Made by a program: the position numbers and the translations under genes. From assembly GCA_003538135.1 (NCBI GenBank), contig DPOR01000005.1, forward strand, positions 1 to 64,000: a stretch of 64,000 nucleotides of DNA, in the 5' to 3' direction. Every line of letters starts with the position of its first letter. The stretch's first letter is position 1. The stretch is from Oscillospiraceae bacterium. Lineage in GTDB: Bacteria; Bacillota; Clostridia; Oscillospirales; Acutalibacteraceae. Below are positions 42,326 to 50,497 of the stretch, piece after piece. The notes beneath the pieces are model-generated. The model saw nothing but the letters and a program-made list of their open reading frames with translations. It was not told the DNA's origin and searched no databases.

Positions 42326-42817
42326 ATGAAAAAAAATAAAAAAGCTTTTGTCGTGATTTTCGAGGTGCTTCTTTGGCCGCTGTTCCTGCAGGCGATAATA
42401 TACTGCGTCTGCGAGCTTTTCCGCCCTGTATTTAACTTCTTTTTTACACATATGCACGATTTCTATTATGACTGCATAAGGATTTCAGAGTATGGAATGT
42501 TTTACTTTTACGCGTTTCGCTTCATATGGGCGGTCGCCTTTGTCAGCCTGTTCTTCTTCTATCTTTCAAGGAGAGCTCAAATTCGTAAATTCCGTTCTTT
42601 CTTCACCGTCTTTGTCTTGTCGGCGATACCGATGATTTTGATGCGAATCACCATGCAATATGATTGGGTAATACACCCTGTATTCACTTCTCCTTATCAG
42701 GATTTACTGCCGTTTTTAACTTTCTTGTTCCGCTTTCTGTATGTTATAATTACGCTTTGGTCATTAGCAAACATCATTTTCTCCGTAAGGAGAATAACGG
42801 CAAAGATTCAACCGTAA
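42326..42817 (+). CDS. Uncharacterised four-helix membrane protein
   Basis: This 163-aa product has hydrophobic stretches at about 9-31, 56-80, 92-112 and 130-150 and is rich in Phe and Tyr. There are no motifs I recognise. The ATG at 42326 is chosen over an upstream start because AAAGGATGTG precedes it. Single gene between two terminators. Confidence 0.6.
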   Translation: MKKNKKAFVVIFEVLLWPLFLQAIIYCVCELFRPVFNFFFTHMHDFYYDCIRISEYGMFYFYAFRFIWAVAFVSLFFFYLSRRAQIRKFRSFFTVFVLSAIPMILMRITMQYDWVIHPVFTSPYQDLLPFLTFLFRFLYVIITLWSLANIIFSVRRITAKIQP

Positions 42818-42837
42818 ACACTGTAAAAACTATAGCA

Positions 42838-42872
42838 AAACCCGCCTCAGACTTATATCTGCGGCGGGTTTA
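42838..42872. terminator. Bidirectional terminator
   Basis: The stem AAACCCGCC-TCAGA...TCTG-CGGCGGGTTT lies between convergent genes at 42817 and 42889. Confidence 0.8.
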
Positions 42873-42888
42873 CTTTGGCGGGTTTACT

Positions 42889-43518
42889 TTACATTTTCTT
42901 TACTTCGTCAAAAATCTCCTGCGAAATTCGTCTGTCTTTATAATAAAACTCTCGGTCGTGCTCGCTTATCTCCCTCGCGACGCGGCAGGGATTCCCGTAG
43001 GCGACGACGTTCGCCGGAATGTCTTTCGTCACGACGCTGCCCGCGCCGATAACGCTGTTATCTCCTATCGTCACTCCGGGCATTATCACGGCTCCCGCAC
43101 CTATCCAGCAGTTTCTGCCGATATGCACGGGCATATTGAACTGATACGCCTTTTCGCGCAGCTCGGGCAGAATAGGATGTCCCGCTGTGGCAACGGTCAC
43201 GTTGGGTCCTATCATCGTATAAGAGCCGATATAGATATGCGAGTCGTCCACGGCGGTGAAATTGAAATTAGCGTATACACTGTCGCCCAGATGCATATGC
43301 GCCCCGCCCCAATTCGCGTGAAACGGCGGCTCGAGATAGCAGTTCTCGCCTATTTCGGCAAACATTTCTTTCATTAATTCCTGCCTTTTCTTCTGCTCCG
43401 TGGGGCGCGTTGAATTGAACTTGTAAAGCAAATCGAGCTTTTTGAGCTGCTCGTCAAATATCGACTCCTCGTTGGGATAATACAGCTCGCCCGTGAACAT
43501 TCTTTCTTTCATTCCCAT
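42889..43518 (-). CDS. Maltose/galactoside O-acetyltransferase-like (LacA/NodL family)
   Basis: This 209-aa left-handed beta-helix acyltransferase has hexapeptide repeats from about residue 75, the catalytic His in VATAGHP, and the family motifs WIGAGAVIMPGVTIGDNSVIGAGSVV and VVAYGNPCRV. The N-terminal Mac domain (about 5-60) identifies the sugar O-acetyltransferase branch. It transfers acetyl from acetyl-CoA to a sugar. Single gene. Confidence 0.92.
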   Translation of the reverse strand: MGMKERMFTGELYYPNEESIFDEQLKKLDLLYKFNSTRPTEQKKRQELMKEMFAEIGENCYLEPPFHANWGGAHMHLGDSVYANFNFTAVDDSHIYIGSYTMIGPNVTVATAGHPILPELREKAYQFNMPVHIGRNCWIGAGAVIMPGVTIGDNSVIGAGSVVTKDIPANVVAYGNPCRVAREISEHDREFYYKDRRISQEIFDEVKKM

Positions 43519-43725
43519 GATACTTCTCCTTTTTGTGTTTTTTCGCCTTGATTATACTTTATGCGCCCGATTTTTTCCAGCCTTTTCGGGCATTTGTGCG
43601 GGTATCTGCGGACATTCGCCTTTTTTATTGACTTTAAGAGCGCCAAATATTATACTTTATAATATAACAGCTGCAACGATACCGGATAACAATAATACTG
43701 CTTTAAGTCGGAGGGTGAACAGAGA

Positions 43726-44745
43726 ATGGATAAATTCATGCCGAAAACCATAGAAGAACTCAATGCGGAATTTGAGGCTCGCATGGAAAAGGCCAAGCAG
43801 GACGAGCTCAACGCCGTAGCAGAAAGGGCGGCGGAGGAAATTCTGGAGGCCGAGAGAATGAGAGCGGCGCACAATGCCGAGGAGAAAGCTGAGGCAAGGC
43901 GCGTTGAGGAGCGCAGCTATGAGAGCGCACTCGACAGCTCCATTTCCGCAACCGAGCTCGAGCCGACCGGTGCTGACTTTGAGGACAGCTACTCGGGAGA
44001 GGACGAGGTTCCCGCAGAGGAGCCCGTCAAGACCGAGCCCGCGGAAACCGAGCCCGAGAAAGTCGAAGCCGAGCCCGTGCAAAAAACCGAAAACGAATAC
44101 GGAGAGCCCGATCCTCACGGATATTTCGGCGCGCCGATAGACAAGAGCAGACCGCGTCAGACCCTCTCGGAGGAAACTGCGGCCAAAGTTGAGCCGAAAT
44201 TCGACTTTGAGCGCACCTCGGACTACTCCGGCGCAATGCTTCAGGACAGCTTCAAGCCTAAAAAGGACAAATTCAAGGGCGCAAGAATATTCTCTGTCGT
44301 CCTAATTATCATAATAGCGGTCGTGTCGCTGTTAACCGCGCTTTTGAGCGTTGCGGCGGCTCATCCCGACAAGTTCCTTCTCGACCGCGGACTTGCCGTA
44401 TGCACCGACGACATCATGGGCTCAAACATAAAGGACGGCTCGCTGTGCCTGACCCGCAGGGCGTCTGCCGCATCCGCGGACGAGGTCGCGATGTATAAAC
44501 TCGGAGGAAAGTACGGATTCGCGTTCGGATCTGCCCTTCCCACGGGCGCTTCCGTAGTCGCCGTAGCCACGCACTGCGTACCGTTCTTAGGCAAGCTTAT
44601 AGCGAGCGTCATAAATATGTGGCTGGTCTACGCCTGCTCGGCGCTCGCGGCTATACTCGTCATAATGATAATCAAGATCGCGGCTTTCGGCAAGCCCGAT
44701 GACAATGTCACCGATGGAGTAAAGAGAAAGAAAAGCCGCAAGTAA
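43726..44745 (+). CDS. Membrane protein with acidic N-terminus and S26-signal-peptidase-like core
   Basis: This 339-aa protein has a long charged, Glu-rich cytoplasmic region (about 1-185), a membrane helix (about 190-212), an extracytoplasmic stretch of about 75 residues and a second helix (about 295-318). The outer stretch (DDIMGSNIKDGSLCLTRR, then EVAMYKLGG, then VVAVATHCVPFLG) resembles the fold plan of type I signal peptidases (SipW). The Ser-Met nucleophile motif appears to be replaced by DIMGS, so activity is doubtful. It may be a catalytically dead or divergent member; I cannot name its role. Confidence 0.55.
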   Translation: MDKFMPKTIEELNAEFEARMEKAKQDELNAVAERAAEEILEAERMRAAHNAEEKAEARRVEERSYESALDSSISATELEPTGADFEDSYSGEDEVPAEEPVKTEPAETEPEKVEAEPVQKTENEYGEPDPHGYFGAPIDKSRPRQTLSEETAAKVEPKFDFERTSDYSGAMLQDSFKPKKDKFKGARIFSVVLIIIIAVVSLLTALLSVAAAHPDKFLLDRGLAVCTDDIMGSNIKDGSLCLTRRASAASADEVAMYKLGGKYGFAFGSALPTGASVVAVATHCVPFLGKLIASVINMWLVYACSALAAILVIMIIKIAAFGKPDDNVTDGVKRKKSRK

Positions 44746-44773
44746 CAAAACAGTGAGCAGCGGAGGAACAACA

Positions 44774-45628
44774 GTGGAACAGATTACGTCTCTCTCGGAA
44801 CATATTTCCGACAACCGCATTATAGCCGACGCACAGAAAAGCTCGATGGACGGCTCAAAAATAATATTTAACGGCTCCGGCAACATTCTTGTTATTGAAG
44901 ACGGCGTCAGGCTCGACTCATCCACCGTTCTTTTCAACGGCAGCAACGCGGTATGCTATTTAGGTGCAAATAAAAATCCTTATTATGTCAATTTGACCGT
45001 AAACAACAACAGCTGCATATTTTTCGGGCGCGGCAACTATATCAACGGCAAAATGACGCTCATAACGTCCGAACAGCAAAATATAATTATCGGGGACGAC
45101 GGGCTGTTTTCCTTCGGTATTTTTATCCGCACGGCAGACCCTCACCTTCTGTATGACTGCGAGAACTGCACACGCATAAATCCGAGCAAATCCGTCTTTA
45201 TCGGCGACCACGTTTGGATAGGGCAGAACGTGCTGATTCTGAAAGGCACGGCAGTCGGTTCGGGCTCCGTTATCGGCGGTGCGGCTCTGCTTTCGGGCAA
45301 GTCCGTCCCTTCGAACACCGTCTGCGGCGGCAACCCCGCAAAAATAATACGCCGCGGCGTATTTTTCTCCAAGGAGTGCGTCCACACATGGACAGACGCG
45401 CAGACAGAAAAATATAATACTATGAAAACAGACCGCTACACCTACCGCAGGGATTCGGACACCGTGTCTCCTCAGGAGATAGATTCGGCGCTCAAGGCCT
45501 GCAGGAATTCCGACGAGCGCCTTGCCGCCGTCAAAAAATATCTCGCCGACAAGTCGGGCAAAAACCGATTTTTTATCCCGGATACAGAGAACGGCAAGCC
45601 GGAAAAGCGCGGATTTTTCAGAAGATAA
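44774..45628 (+). CDS. Hexapeptide-repeat acyltransferase
   Basis: This 284-aa protein starts at the GTG at 44774 behind GGAGG (7 nt spacing). The N-terminal half shows beta-helix strands (IIFNGSGNILVIEDGVRL). The catalytic coil region is IGDHVWIGQNVLILKGTAVGSGSVIGGAALL, ending with the VCGGNPAKIIR motif typical of sugar O-acyltransferases. The last 80 residues are a charged helical tail. It probably modifies surface glycans. It follows the membrane protein gene by 28 nt and shares a terminator with it. Confidence 0.82.
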   Translation: MEQITSLSEHISDNRIIADAQKSSMDGSKIIFNGSGNILVIEDGVRLDSSTVLFNGSNAVCYLGANKNPYYVNLTVNNNSCIFFGRGNYINGKMTLITSEQQNIIIGDDGLFSFGIFIRTADPHLLYDCENCTRINPSKSVFIGDHVWIGQNVLILKGTAVGSGSVIGGAALLSGKSVPSNTVCGGNPAKIIRRGVFFSKECVHTWTDAQTEKYNTMKTDRYTYRRDSDTVSPQEIDSALKACRNSDERLAAVKKYLADKSGKNRFFIPDTENGKPEKRGFFRR

Positions 45629-45633
45629 AAATA

Positions 45634-45659
45634 CAAAGCCGCAAAAGCTGCGGCTTTTT
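45634..45659 (+). terminator. Terminator after the acyltransferase gene
   Basis: A tight hairpin AAAGCCGC-AAAAGCT-GCGGCTTT is followed by TT. Confidence 0.85.
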
Positions 45660-45675
45660 CACTTGGGAGAAAATA

Positions 45676-46146
45676 ATGTCTATAGAGAGAGTCAGAGAAT
45701 ATTTTAAAACGCTCGGCATAGCGGACAGGATAAAGGAGATAGACGAGTCGAGCGCAACCGTCGCGCTCGCGGCCAAGGCGCTCGGCTGCGTTGAGGGCAG
45801 GATAGCAAAAACCATATCCTTCTCGCTCGACGGCGCGCCGATACTCATAGTCGCGGCGGGCGACATGAAGATAGACAACGCAAAATACAAGGCCCGCTTC
45901 GGCAAAAAGGCGAAGATGCTCTCGCACGAAGAAGCGGCAGAGCTCATCGGTCACGCAGTCGGCGGGGTATGCCCGTTCGCGGTGAACGAGGGAGTAAAGA
46001 TATATCTGGACGAGTCGCTGAAAAGATTTCAGACGGTATTCCCCGCCTGCGGCAGCAGCAACAGCATGATAGAGCTGACCCCCGCCGAGCTTGAAAAATA
46101 CTCGAAGCCCGACGGCTGGGTAGATATCGGCAAGCCGATCGGATGA
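45676..46146 (+). CDS. ybaK: YbaK/EbsC-family aminoacyl-tRNA deacylase
   Basis: This 156-aa protein matches the YbaK fold: SSATVALAAKALGC, RIAKTISFSLDG with the conserved Lys, and the Gly-rich HAVGGVCPFAV. YbaK removes Cys mis-attached to tRNA-Pro; related members edit Ala or Ser. It is close to the tRNA-Ala gene but in a separate unit. Confidence 0.88.
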   Translation: MSIERVREYFKTLGIADRIKEIDESSATVALAAKALGCVEGRIAKTISFSLDGAPILIVAAGDMKIDNAKYKARFGKKAKMLSHEEAAELIGHAVGGVCPFAVNEGVKIYLDESLKRFQTVFPACGSSNSMIELTPAELEKYSKPDGWVDIGKPIG

Positions 46147-46193
46147 AAAAGCGGGGCGGCAAAGAAAAATTTTTCCAAACCGCTCCGTAACAC

Positions 46194-46222
46194 TTGACAA
46201 ACCGAAAAAAAAATCTTATAAT
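46194..46222 (+). promoter_or_regulatory. Consensus promoter of tRNA-Ala
   Basis: TTGACA (46194-46199), 17-nt spacer with a poly-A tract, TATAAT (46217-46222), ending 16 nt upstream of the tRNA. Confidence 0.9.
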
Positions 46223-46238
46223 CACATAGCAAACAAAT

Positions 46239-46314
46239 GGGGGCGTAGCTCAGCTGGGAGAGCGTACGGTTCGCATCCGTAAGGTCGAGAGTTCGATCCT
46301 CTTCGTCTCCACCA
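46239..46314 (+). tRNA. tRNA-Ala (anticodon CGC)
   Basis: A 76-nt cloverleaf with encoded CCA: acceptor GGGGGCG/CGTCTCC, anticodon stem TACGG/CCGTA, loop TTCGCAT (anticodon CGC). The acceptor contains two G-U pairs (3-70 and 5-68); the G3-U70 pair is the known alanine identity element. Confidence 0.95.
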
Positions 46315-46357
46315 AAAAGAAACGACTATTTTCGAAAGAAGATTGTCGTTTCTTTTT
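46315..46357 (+). terminator. Terminator of tRNA-Ala
   Basis: The stem AAAAAGAAACGAC...GTCGTTTCTTTTT runs directly after the CCA end, with further T-rich sequence downstream. Confidence 0.88.
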
Positions 46358-46516
46358 GTTCTTTTCACTGTTCTTTTCTCGTTCTTCTCTTTTCCCTGAA
46401 ATTATCGTTTCCAAATAAAAGATAAAGGAGAAAAGATAAAAGAAGAGGTTGCTTTGCTGTGCAAAGCGTTGATTGTAAATACTGTTTATGATACAATTCA
46501 TTTTGAGGTGATACCG

Positions 46517-46864
46517 ATGAAAAGCCCCTTGCTTAATAAATCTCTTGACTTTGCAACTGAAGCAGTATTGTTTTATGAGGAGTTTTATAAGACAAAAAAG
46601 GACACCACTGTTGCAAAACAGCTGCTTCGTTCCGCTACGAGTGTCGGAGCGAATATAAACGAAGCTGTTTACGGCAACAGCAAAGCAGATTTCATTGCAA
46701 AGTTACATATTGCGCTTAAAGAAACAGGCGAAAGTATCTATTGGCTCACTCTTTTGAAAAGAACAAATTTAATTGATTATAAATATGACGAATTGCTTTT
46801 GCTTGCCGAAGAAATAAAAAGAATGCTGATAGCGTCACTCAACACAGCAAAGGGAAACAAATAA
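46517..46864 (+). CDS. Four-helix-bundle protein (S23/IVP family)
   Basis: This 115-aa protein starts at the ATG at 46517 behind GAGGTGAT. Its LNKSLDFATEAVLFYEEF start, LRSATSVGANINEA middle and CHIALKETGES-like AKLHIALKETGES segment match the four-helix-bundle family originally found as 23S rRNA intervening-sequence proteins. It is near but not inside an rRNA or tRNA. It forms a homopentamer in solved homologues; function is unknown. The following 46865-47115 shows no gene. Confidence 0.88.
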   Translation: MKSPLLNKSLDFATEAVLFYEEFYKTKKDTTVAKQLLRSATSVGANINEAVYGNSKADFIAKLHIALKETGESIYWLTLLKRTNLIDYKYDELLLLAEEIKRMLIASLNTAKGNK

Positions 46865-47115
46865 AACGATTGATATTTTTGATATAATGCTGTATTTCAA
46901 AGTGCATGAGCTGAAATTTGCGCAGCAAAAATATCACGCCGAGCGAAGCGCGGCATATCGCAAAGAGATGTGCCGTTAAATCAAAAAAGCCGAGAAAAGC
47001 AGTACGGCGGACGGTCGGAAAGTCTGCGTAAAATTAACAGAATATAACTGCGTCGGTGTTTTTATACTCGATACGTTATACTGAATTCGATAAACCGGAT
47101 GCTATGGAGGAAATG

Positions 47116-47556
47116 ATGATAATCAAAGTCGATAGGGACACTGAGCTTGCGAAAATGCTTCTGTCCTTCGCGGAGAACTGCTCGTGGGACGGTGTTAAAG
47201 ATCATATTGCGGATATGCTCCGCTCATGGACATTTTCGGATTGGGAAACGATGTTTGCCGCGATTGCAGACGGAAAAATTGTCGGCATGGCGTCCGTGAT
47301 GAAAACGGATTATTATCCGCTTGCGGAAATCTATCCGTGGGTGTCCTGCGTTTTCGTATCCGAAGACTCCAGAGGTCAAAAAATCAGCGGAGAACTGATT
47401 GAATACGCAAACAGATATCTAAAAGAAAACGGCTTCGGCAGAAGCTATATCCCCGCGGAGTTCTTCGGCTTGTATGAGCGCTACGGATACAGGTATCTCA
47501 AGGATATCGTAAACTATGACGGCGGTACGGATCATTTATTTGTGAAAGACTTTTAA
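47116..47556 (+). CDS. GNAT-family acetyltransferase
   Basis: This 146-aa protein uses the ATG at 47116, best placed behind GGAGG (5 nt); in-frame ATGs at 47104 and 47113 are alternatives. The acetyl-CoA motif SEDSRGQKISGELI and the SCVFVSEDS strand identify the GNAT fold, and YERYGYRYLKDI is the C-terminal motif. Substrate unknown. Confidence 0.85.
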   Translation: MIIKVDRDTELAKMLLSFAENCSWDGVKDHIADMLRSWTFSDWETMFAAIADGKIVGMASVMKTDYYPLAEIYPWVSCVFVSEDSRGQKISGELIEYANRYLKENGFGRSYIPAEFFGLYERYGYRYLKDIVNYDGGTDHLFVKDF

Positions 47557-47579
47557 GAGACAAACCGCGCCGTCGATGT

Positions 47580-47614
47580 CGAAAAGCCGCCGTATCGGTT
47601 GATACAGCGGCTTT
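47580..47614. terminator. Bidirectional terminator
   Basis: The stem AAAGCCGC-GTATC...GATAC-GCGGCTTT lies between convergent genes. Confidence 0.8.
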
Positions 47615-47616
47615 AT

Positions 47617-48954
47617 TTACTTCATCTCTCCGTATATTTCCCTCGCGCGCGCCGTGAGAGCCTCCTGCGTATTTTTAGTCACTCCGTCTATGACCTCGTC
47701 GAGCAGCTGTGCGAGCACCGCACCGAGCTGCCTGCCCTGCGGAATACCGACATCCATGAGAGTCCGCCCGTTTATCTGAAGCTCGCGCAGCGACAGGCAC
47801 GGTTCCTGAGCCGCCAAAGCTTTTGCCGCCTCCTTTGCAGCCGATATCTGCTCTAATCTGTATCTGTATTCGGGTGACTGCGCGAGCACGTCGGCGCGCA
47901 TGACCTTGAGCAGCTTTGTCACGCCGTCAAAGCCGAATTTTGAGAGGTAGCGCGGCATTTTGTCCGTATTTTCATAGAGCTCCCAGCGGTCGTGGTTGCT
48001 GACAAGGAACAGCACCTCATCTCTGAATCTGTTCGACACCTTGAGCCGCGCCAATATCTGCGCCGATATCTCCGCGCTCACCCGCTGATGTCCGTAGAAA
48101 TGCGCTACGCCGTTTTCGTCGAAAATCTTGACGGCGGGCTTGCCGCAGTCGTGCAGGAGCATCGCAAAGCGCAGCGTCGGCTCGGGGTCGATATTCTCGA
48201 GCGCTACGAGCGTATGCTCGTAGATGTCGTAGCAGTGGTGCGGATTGTCGTGCCCGTTCTTATACATCGGGCGAAGCTCCGGCAAAATTTCAAAGAGCAC
48301 GGGGGCAAAATCCGTGAGTATACGCCGCGCGCCTTTTCCGCAGACGAGCTTTATCAGCTCCTTTGCTATCCTCTCCTCGGAAATGTTGCCGAGCAGGGCG
48401 CGGTTATTTATCAGGCTCTGTGCGGTCAACGGCTCTATCTCAAAGTCGAGCGTCGAGGCAAAGCGCAGGGCGCGCAGGATTCGCAGCGCGTCCTCGTTGA
48501 AGCGCCTGTCCGGGTCGCCGACGCAGCGGATTATTCCGTTTTTGAGGTCATCCCGCCCGCCGAAAAGATCGACCGTGCCGGTTTTTCGGCTGTAGGCCAT
48601 GGCGTTTACCGTGAAATCCCGCCTGCCGAGATCCTCGCCGAGAACGGAGGTAAAAGTGACGCTCTTCGGGTGGCGGTTATCCTCATATTCGCCGTCGAGC
48701 CGGAAGGTCGTTATTTCGAGCGGTTCTCCGTCCGCTATGACGGTCACGGTGCCGTGCTTTATTCCGGTATCTATGCAGTGAAAGTCCGCGAACACCGCTT
48801 TTATTTCTTCGGGAGACGCGGAGGATGTTATATCCCAGTCATTAGGCGTTTTTCCGAGCAGCGTATCGCGCACGCACCCGCCCACGGCATATGCCTCAAA
48901 GCCCGCTGACTGCAGCAGGCCTATCGCGGTATCAACATTTTTCGGCATATCCAT
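47617..48954 (-). CDS. cca: CCA-adding tRNA nucleotidyltransferase with HD domain
   Basis: This enzyme of about 445 aa uses the start at 48954; 48948 and 49005 are alternatives. The head domain has VGGCVRDTLLG and NDWDIT with the catalytic DxD, and the neck has RRDFTVNAMAY and the templating ED-R segment NEDALRILRALRF. A C-terminal HD phosphohydrolase domain has LLHDCGKP. It adds or repairs the 3' CCA of tRNAs; all tRNAs in this window already encode CCA, so repair is the likely role. Confidence 0.93.
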   Translation of the reverse strand: MDMPKNVDTAIGLLQSAGFEAYAVGGCVRDTLLGKTPNDWDITSSASPEEIKAVFADFHCIDTGIKHGTVTVIADGEPLEITTFRLDGEYEDNRHPKSVTFTSVLGEDLGRRDFTVNAMAYSRKTGTVDLFGGRDDLKNGIIRCVGDPDRRFNEDALRILRALRFASTLDFEIEPLTAQSLINNRALLGNISEERIAKELIKLVCGKGARRILTDFAPVLFEILPELRPMYKNGHDNPHHCYDIYEHTLVALENIDPEPTLRFAMLLHDCGKPAVKIFDENGVAHFYGHQRVSAEISAQILARLKVSNRFRDEVLFLVSNHDRWELYENTDKMPRYLSKFGFDGVTKLLKVMRADVLAQSPEYRYRLEQISAAKEAAKALAAQEPCLSLRELQINGRTLMDVGIPQGRQLGAVLAQLLDEVIDGVTKNTQEALTARAREIYGEMK

Positions 48955-49044
48955 CTTCAAAGCCAAATCTCCCTTGCATACTTTACAACATATATATTTT
49001 ATCATATAATTGTCCTCGGATACAAGAGAAAAAGGAGTCTATAT

Positions 49045-49386
49045 ATGAACATACAGATATTCGGAAAAGCCAAATGCTTCGATACGAAAAAAGCCGAGCG
49101 CTGGTTCAAGGAGCGCAGAATAAAATATCAGCTCATCGACGTCGCAAAATACGGCATGAGCCGCGGCGAATATGCCTCTGTCAAAAAAGCCGTCGGCGGC
49201 ATGGACAATTTGTTCGACGAGAAAAGCAAGGCCTATGAGCAGCAGTTTATTAAATATCTCGCGCACGACGAGGACAAGGAAGAAAAGCTGTTTGAGCACC
49301 CGGAGCTTTTTAAGACCCCGATAGTCCGAAACGGCAGGCAGGCGACGGTCGGCTATTGCCCGGAGATATGGAAGGACTGGGAGTGA
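49045..49386 (+). CDS. ArsC/Spx-like thioredoxin-fold protein
   Basis: This 113-aa protein of the ArsC/Spx fold begins IQIFGKAKCFDTKKAERWF, with a single Cys in the CFDT position where Spx has CxxC and ArsC has Cys. The TPIVRNGRQATVGY motif near the end (cis-Pro) is typical. It may be a glutaredoxin-type arsenate-reductase relative; arsenate resistance genes are not nearby. Confidence 0.85.
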   Translation: MNIQIFGKAKCFDTKKAERWFKERRIKYQLIDVAKYGMSRGEYASVKKAVGGMDNLFDEKSKAYEQQFIKYLAHDEDKEEKLFEHPELFKTPIVRNGRQATVGYCPEIWKDWE

Positions 49387-49544
49387 CCGTCGCTTTGCAC
49401 GGGGAACTATGTCGGAGAACTCCATCCGAGCCTAGAGTCCTATCCGAGCTTATAGATATACCGAATACATAACCGGCAACCGCCTCTGTAAATTGGGAGC
49501 TGTGAAGCACACAAAGCCCGATTTGCGGAAAAAATCAACTTGAC

Positions 49545-49580
49545 AAAGCGCCCCGCACGGGTCAATGTGCGGGGCGCTTT
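49545..49580 (-). terminator. Terminator after the second lipoprotein gene
   Basis: A perfect 14-bp stem AAAGCGCCCCGCAC...GTGCGGGGCGCTTT, 18 nt past the lipoprotein stop. T-runs are short on both sides. Confidence 0.75.
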
Positions 49581-49597
49581 GCTTTCGGATACAGGAG

Positions 49598-50485
49598 TTA
49601 GTATTTAACGCTGAAGTCGTTTATTGTCGTCATGCCGACCTTGACTCTCGTGTTCGAGCCGAGCAGGTGCGCTGTGAGCTCGATGATGACGGGATAATCA
49701 TAGTGGGCATAGACTAAGTTGCCGGTAGCCTTGCTGAACCTTGCTACTATCGTTCCGTTATAATAGGTGAATTTCTGGTCAGTGAGCGAGAGGCCGGGAT
49801 AGTCGAAGTTTACCACATCGGCAGTGAGCACGCCGAACGCTGCGGCATAGCCTTTTTCGCCGGAGGGATTGACATCAGTGCCGAAGGTCAGGGTTATCTG
49901 ATATTCGCCGCCCTTGTCCTCGACCTTTGCGCCCTTGACATCTGCGGGAGTGAGCTTGCTGACCCAATCCTTGCCGCCGACGGGGAATACGTTTCTGATG
50001 TCCTCTTTTGAGGTCAGGACTATCGCCTTATCGTCGCGCTTCATGAAGGTCTTCATCGCGCTCTTGCCTATTGCATCTATCGCCTTGGGCAATTCGGTCT
50101 TGTCGGCATTGTTCTTCGTCTCGGTGTAGTTGCGGGTGACAGACTTCGCCTGATATTTTACTCTGTTCGCGCCGGTGTTGAAATAGGCGATTATCTCGGC
50201 CTTAGTCCAGTCTTTTGCATTCTTCGAGGGCGCGGCAGTTACCTGATTCGAAGCGGTCTCGCCGGGCTTTGCGGGGTCGGCCGATTGAGTTTCATTTGTC
50301 TCGCCCTCCTGCGCGGTGCTGTCCTCGGGAAGAGCGGTCGTGTCATCGACAACATCGCCCGCCGCGCTCGTCTGAGCGTTGCCCGTGGTGTCCGCACCTG
50401 TTTTGCCGTCGTCCTTCTTGCACGCGCAGAGCATTGACATGAGCAGAGCAAAGAGTGCTATAACGGCGACTATTGATTTTTTCAT
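49598..50485 (-). CDS. Lipoprotein paralogue of 9172-10092
   Basis: This 295-aa lipoprotein has a signal peptide with lipobox MLCAC (Cys21 or 22). A Thr/Ala/Glu/Asp-rich linker (about 30-88) precedes a globular domain with the same order of motifs as the 9172-10092 protein (EIIAYFNTG, DVKGAK, KATGNLVYAHYDY). The two proteins share domain organisation and scattered identical residues, so I call them paralogues. Function unknown. It lies directly after the GH78 gene (gap 12 nt) and might be co-transcribed with the rhamnoside genes. Confidence 0.75.
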   Translation of the reverse strand: MKKSIVAVIALFALLMSMLCACKKDDGKTGADTTGNAQTSAAGDVVDDTTALPEDSTAQEGETNETQSADPAKPGETASNQVTAAPSKNAKDWTKAEIIAYFNTGANRVKYQAKSVTRNYTETKNNADKTELPKAIDAIGKSAMKTFMKRDDKAIVLTSKEDIRNVFPVGGKDWVSKLTPADVKGAKVEDKGGEYQITLTFGTDVNPSGEKGYAAAFGVLTADVVNFDYPGLSLTDQKFTYYNGTIVARFSKATGNLVYAHYDYPVIIELTAHLLGSNTRVKVGMTTINDFSVKY

Positions 50486-50497
50486 AAGTTTTCCTCC

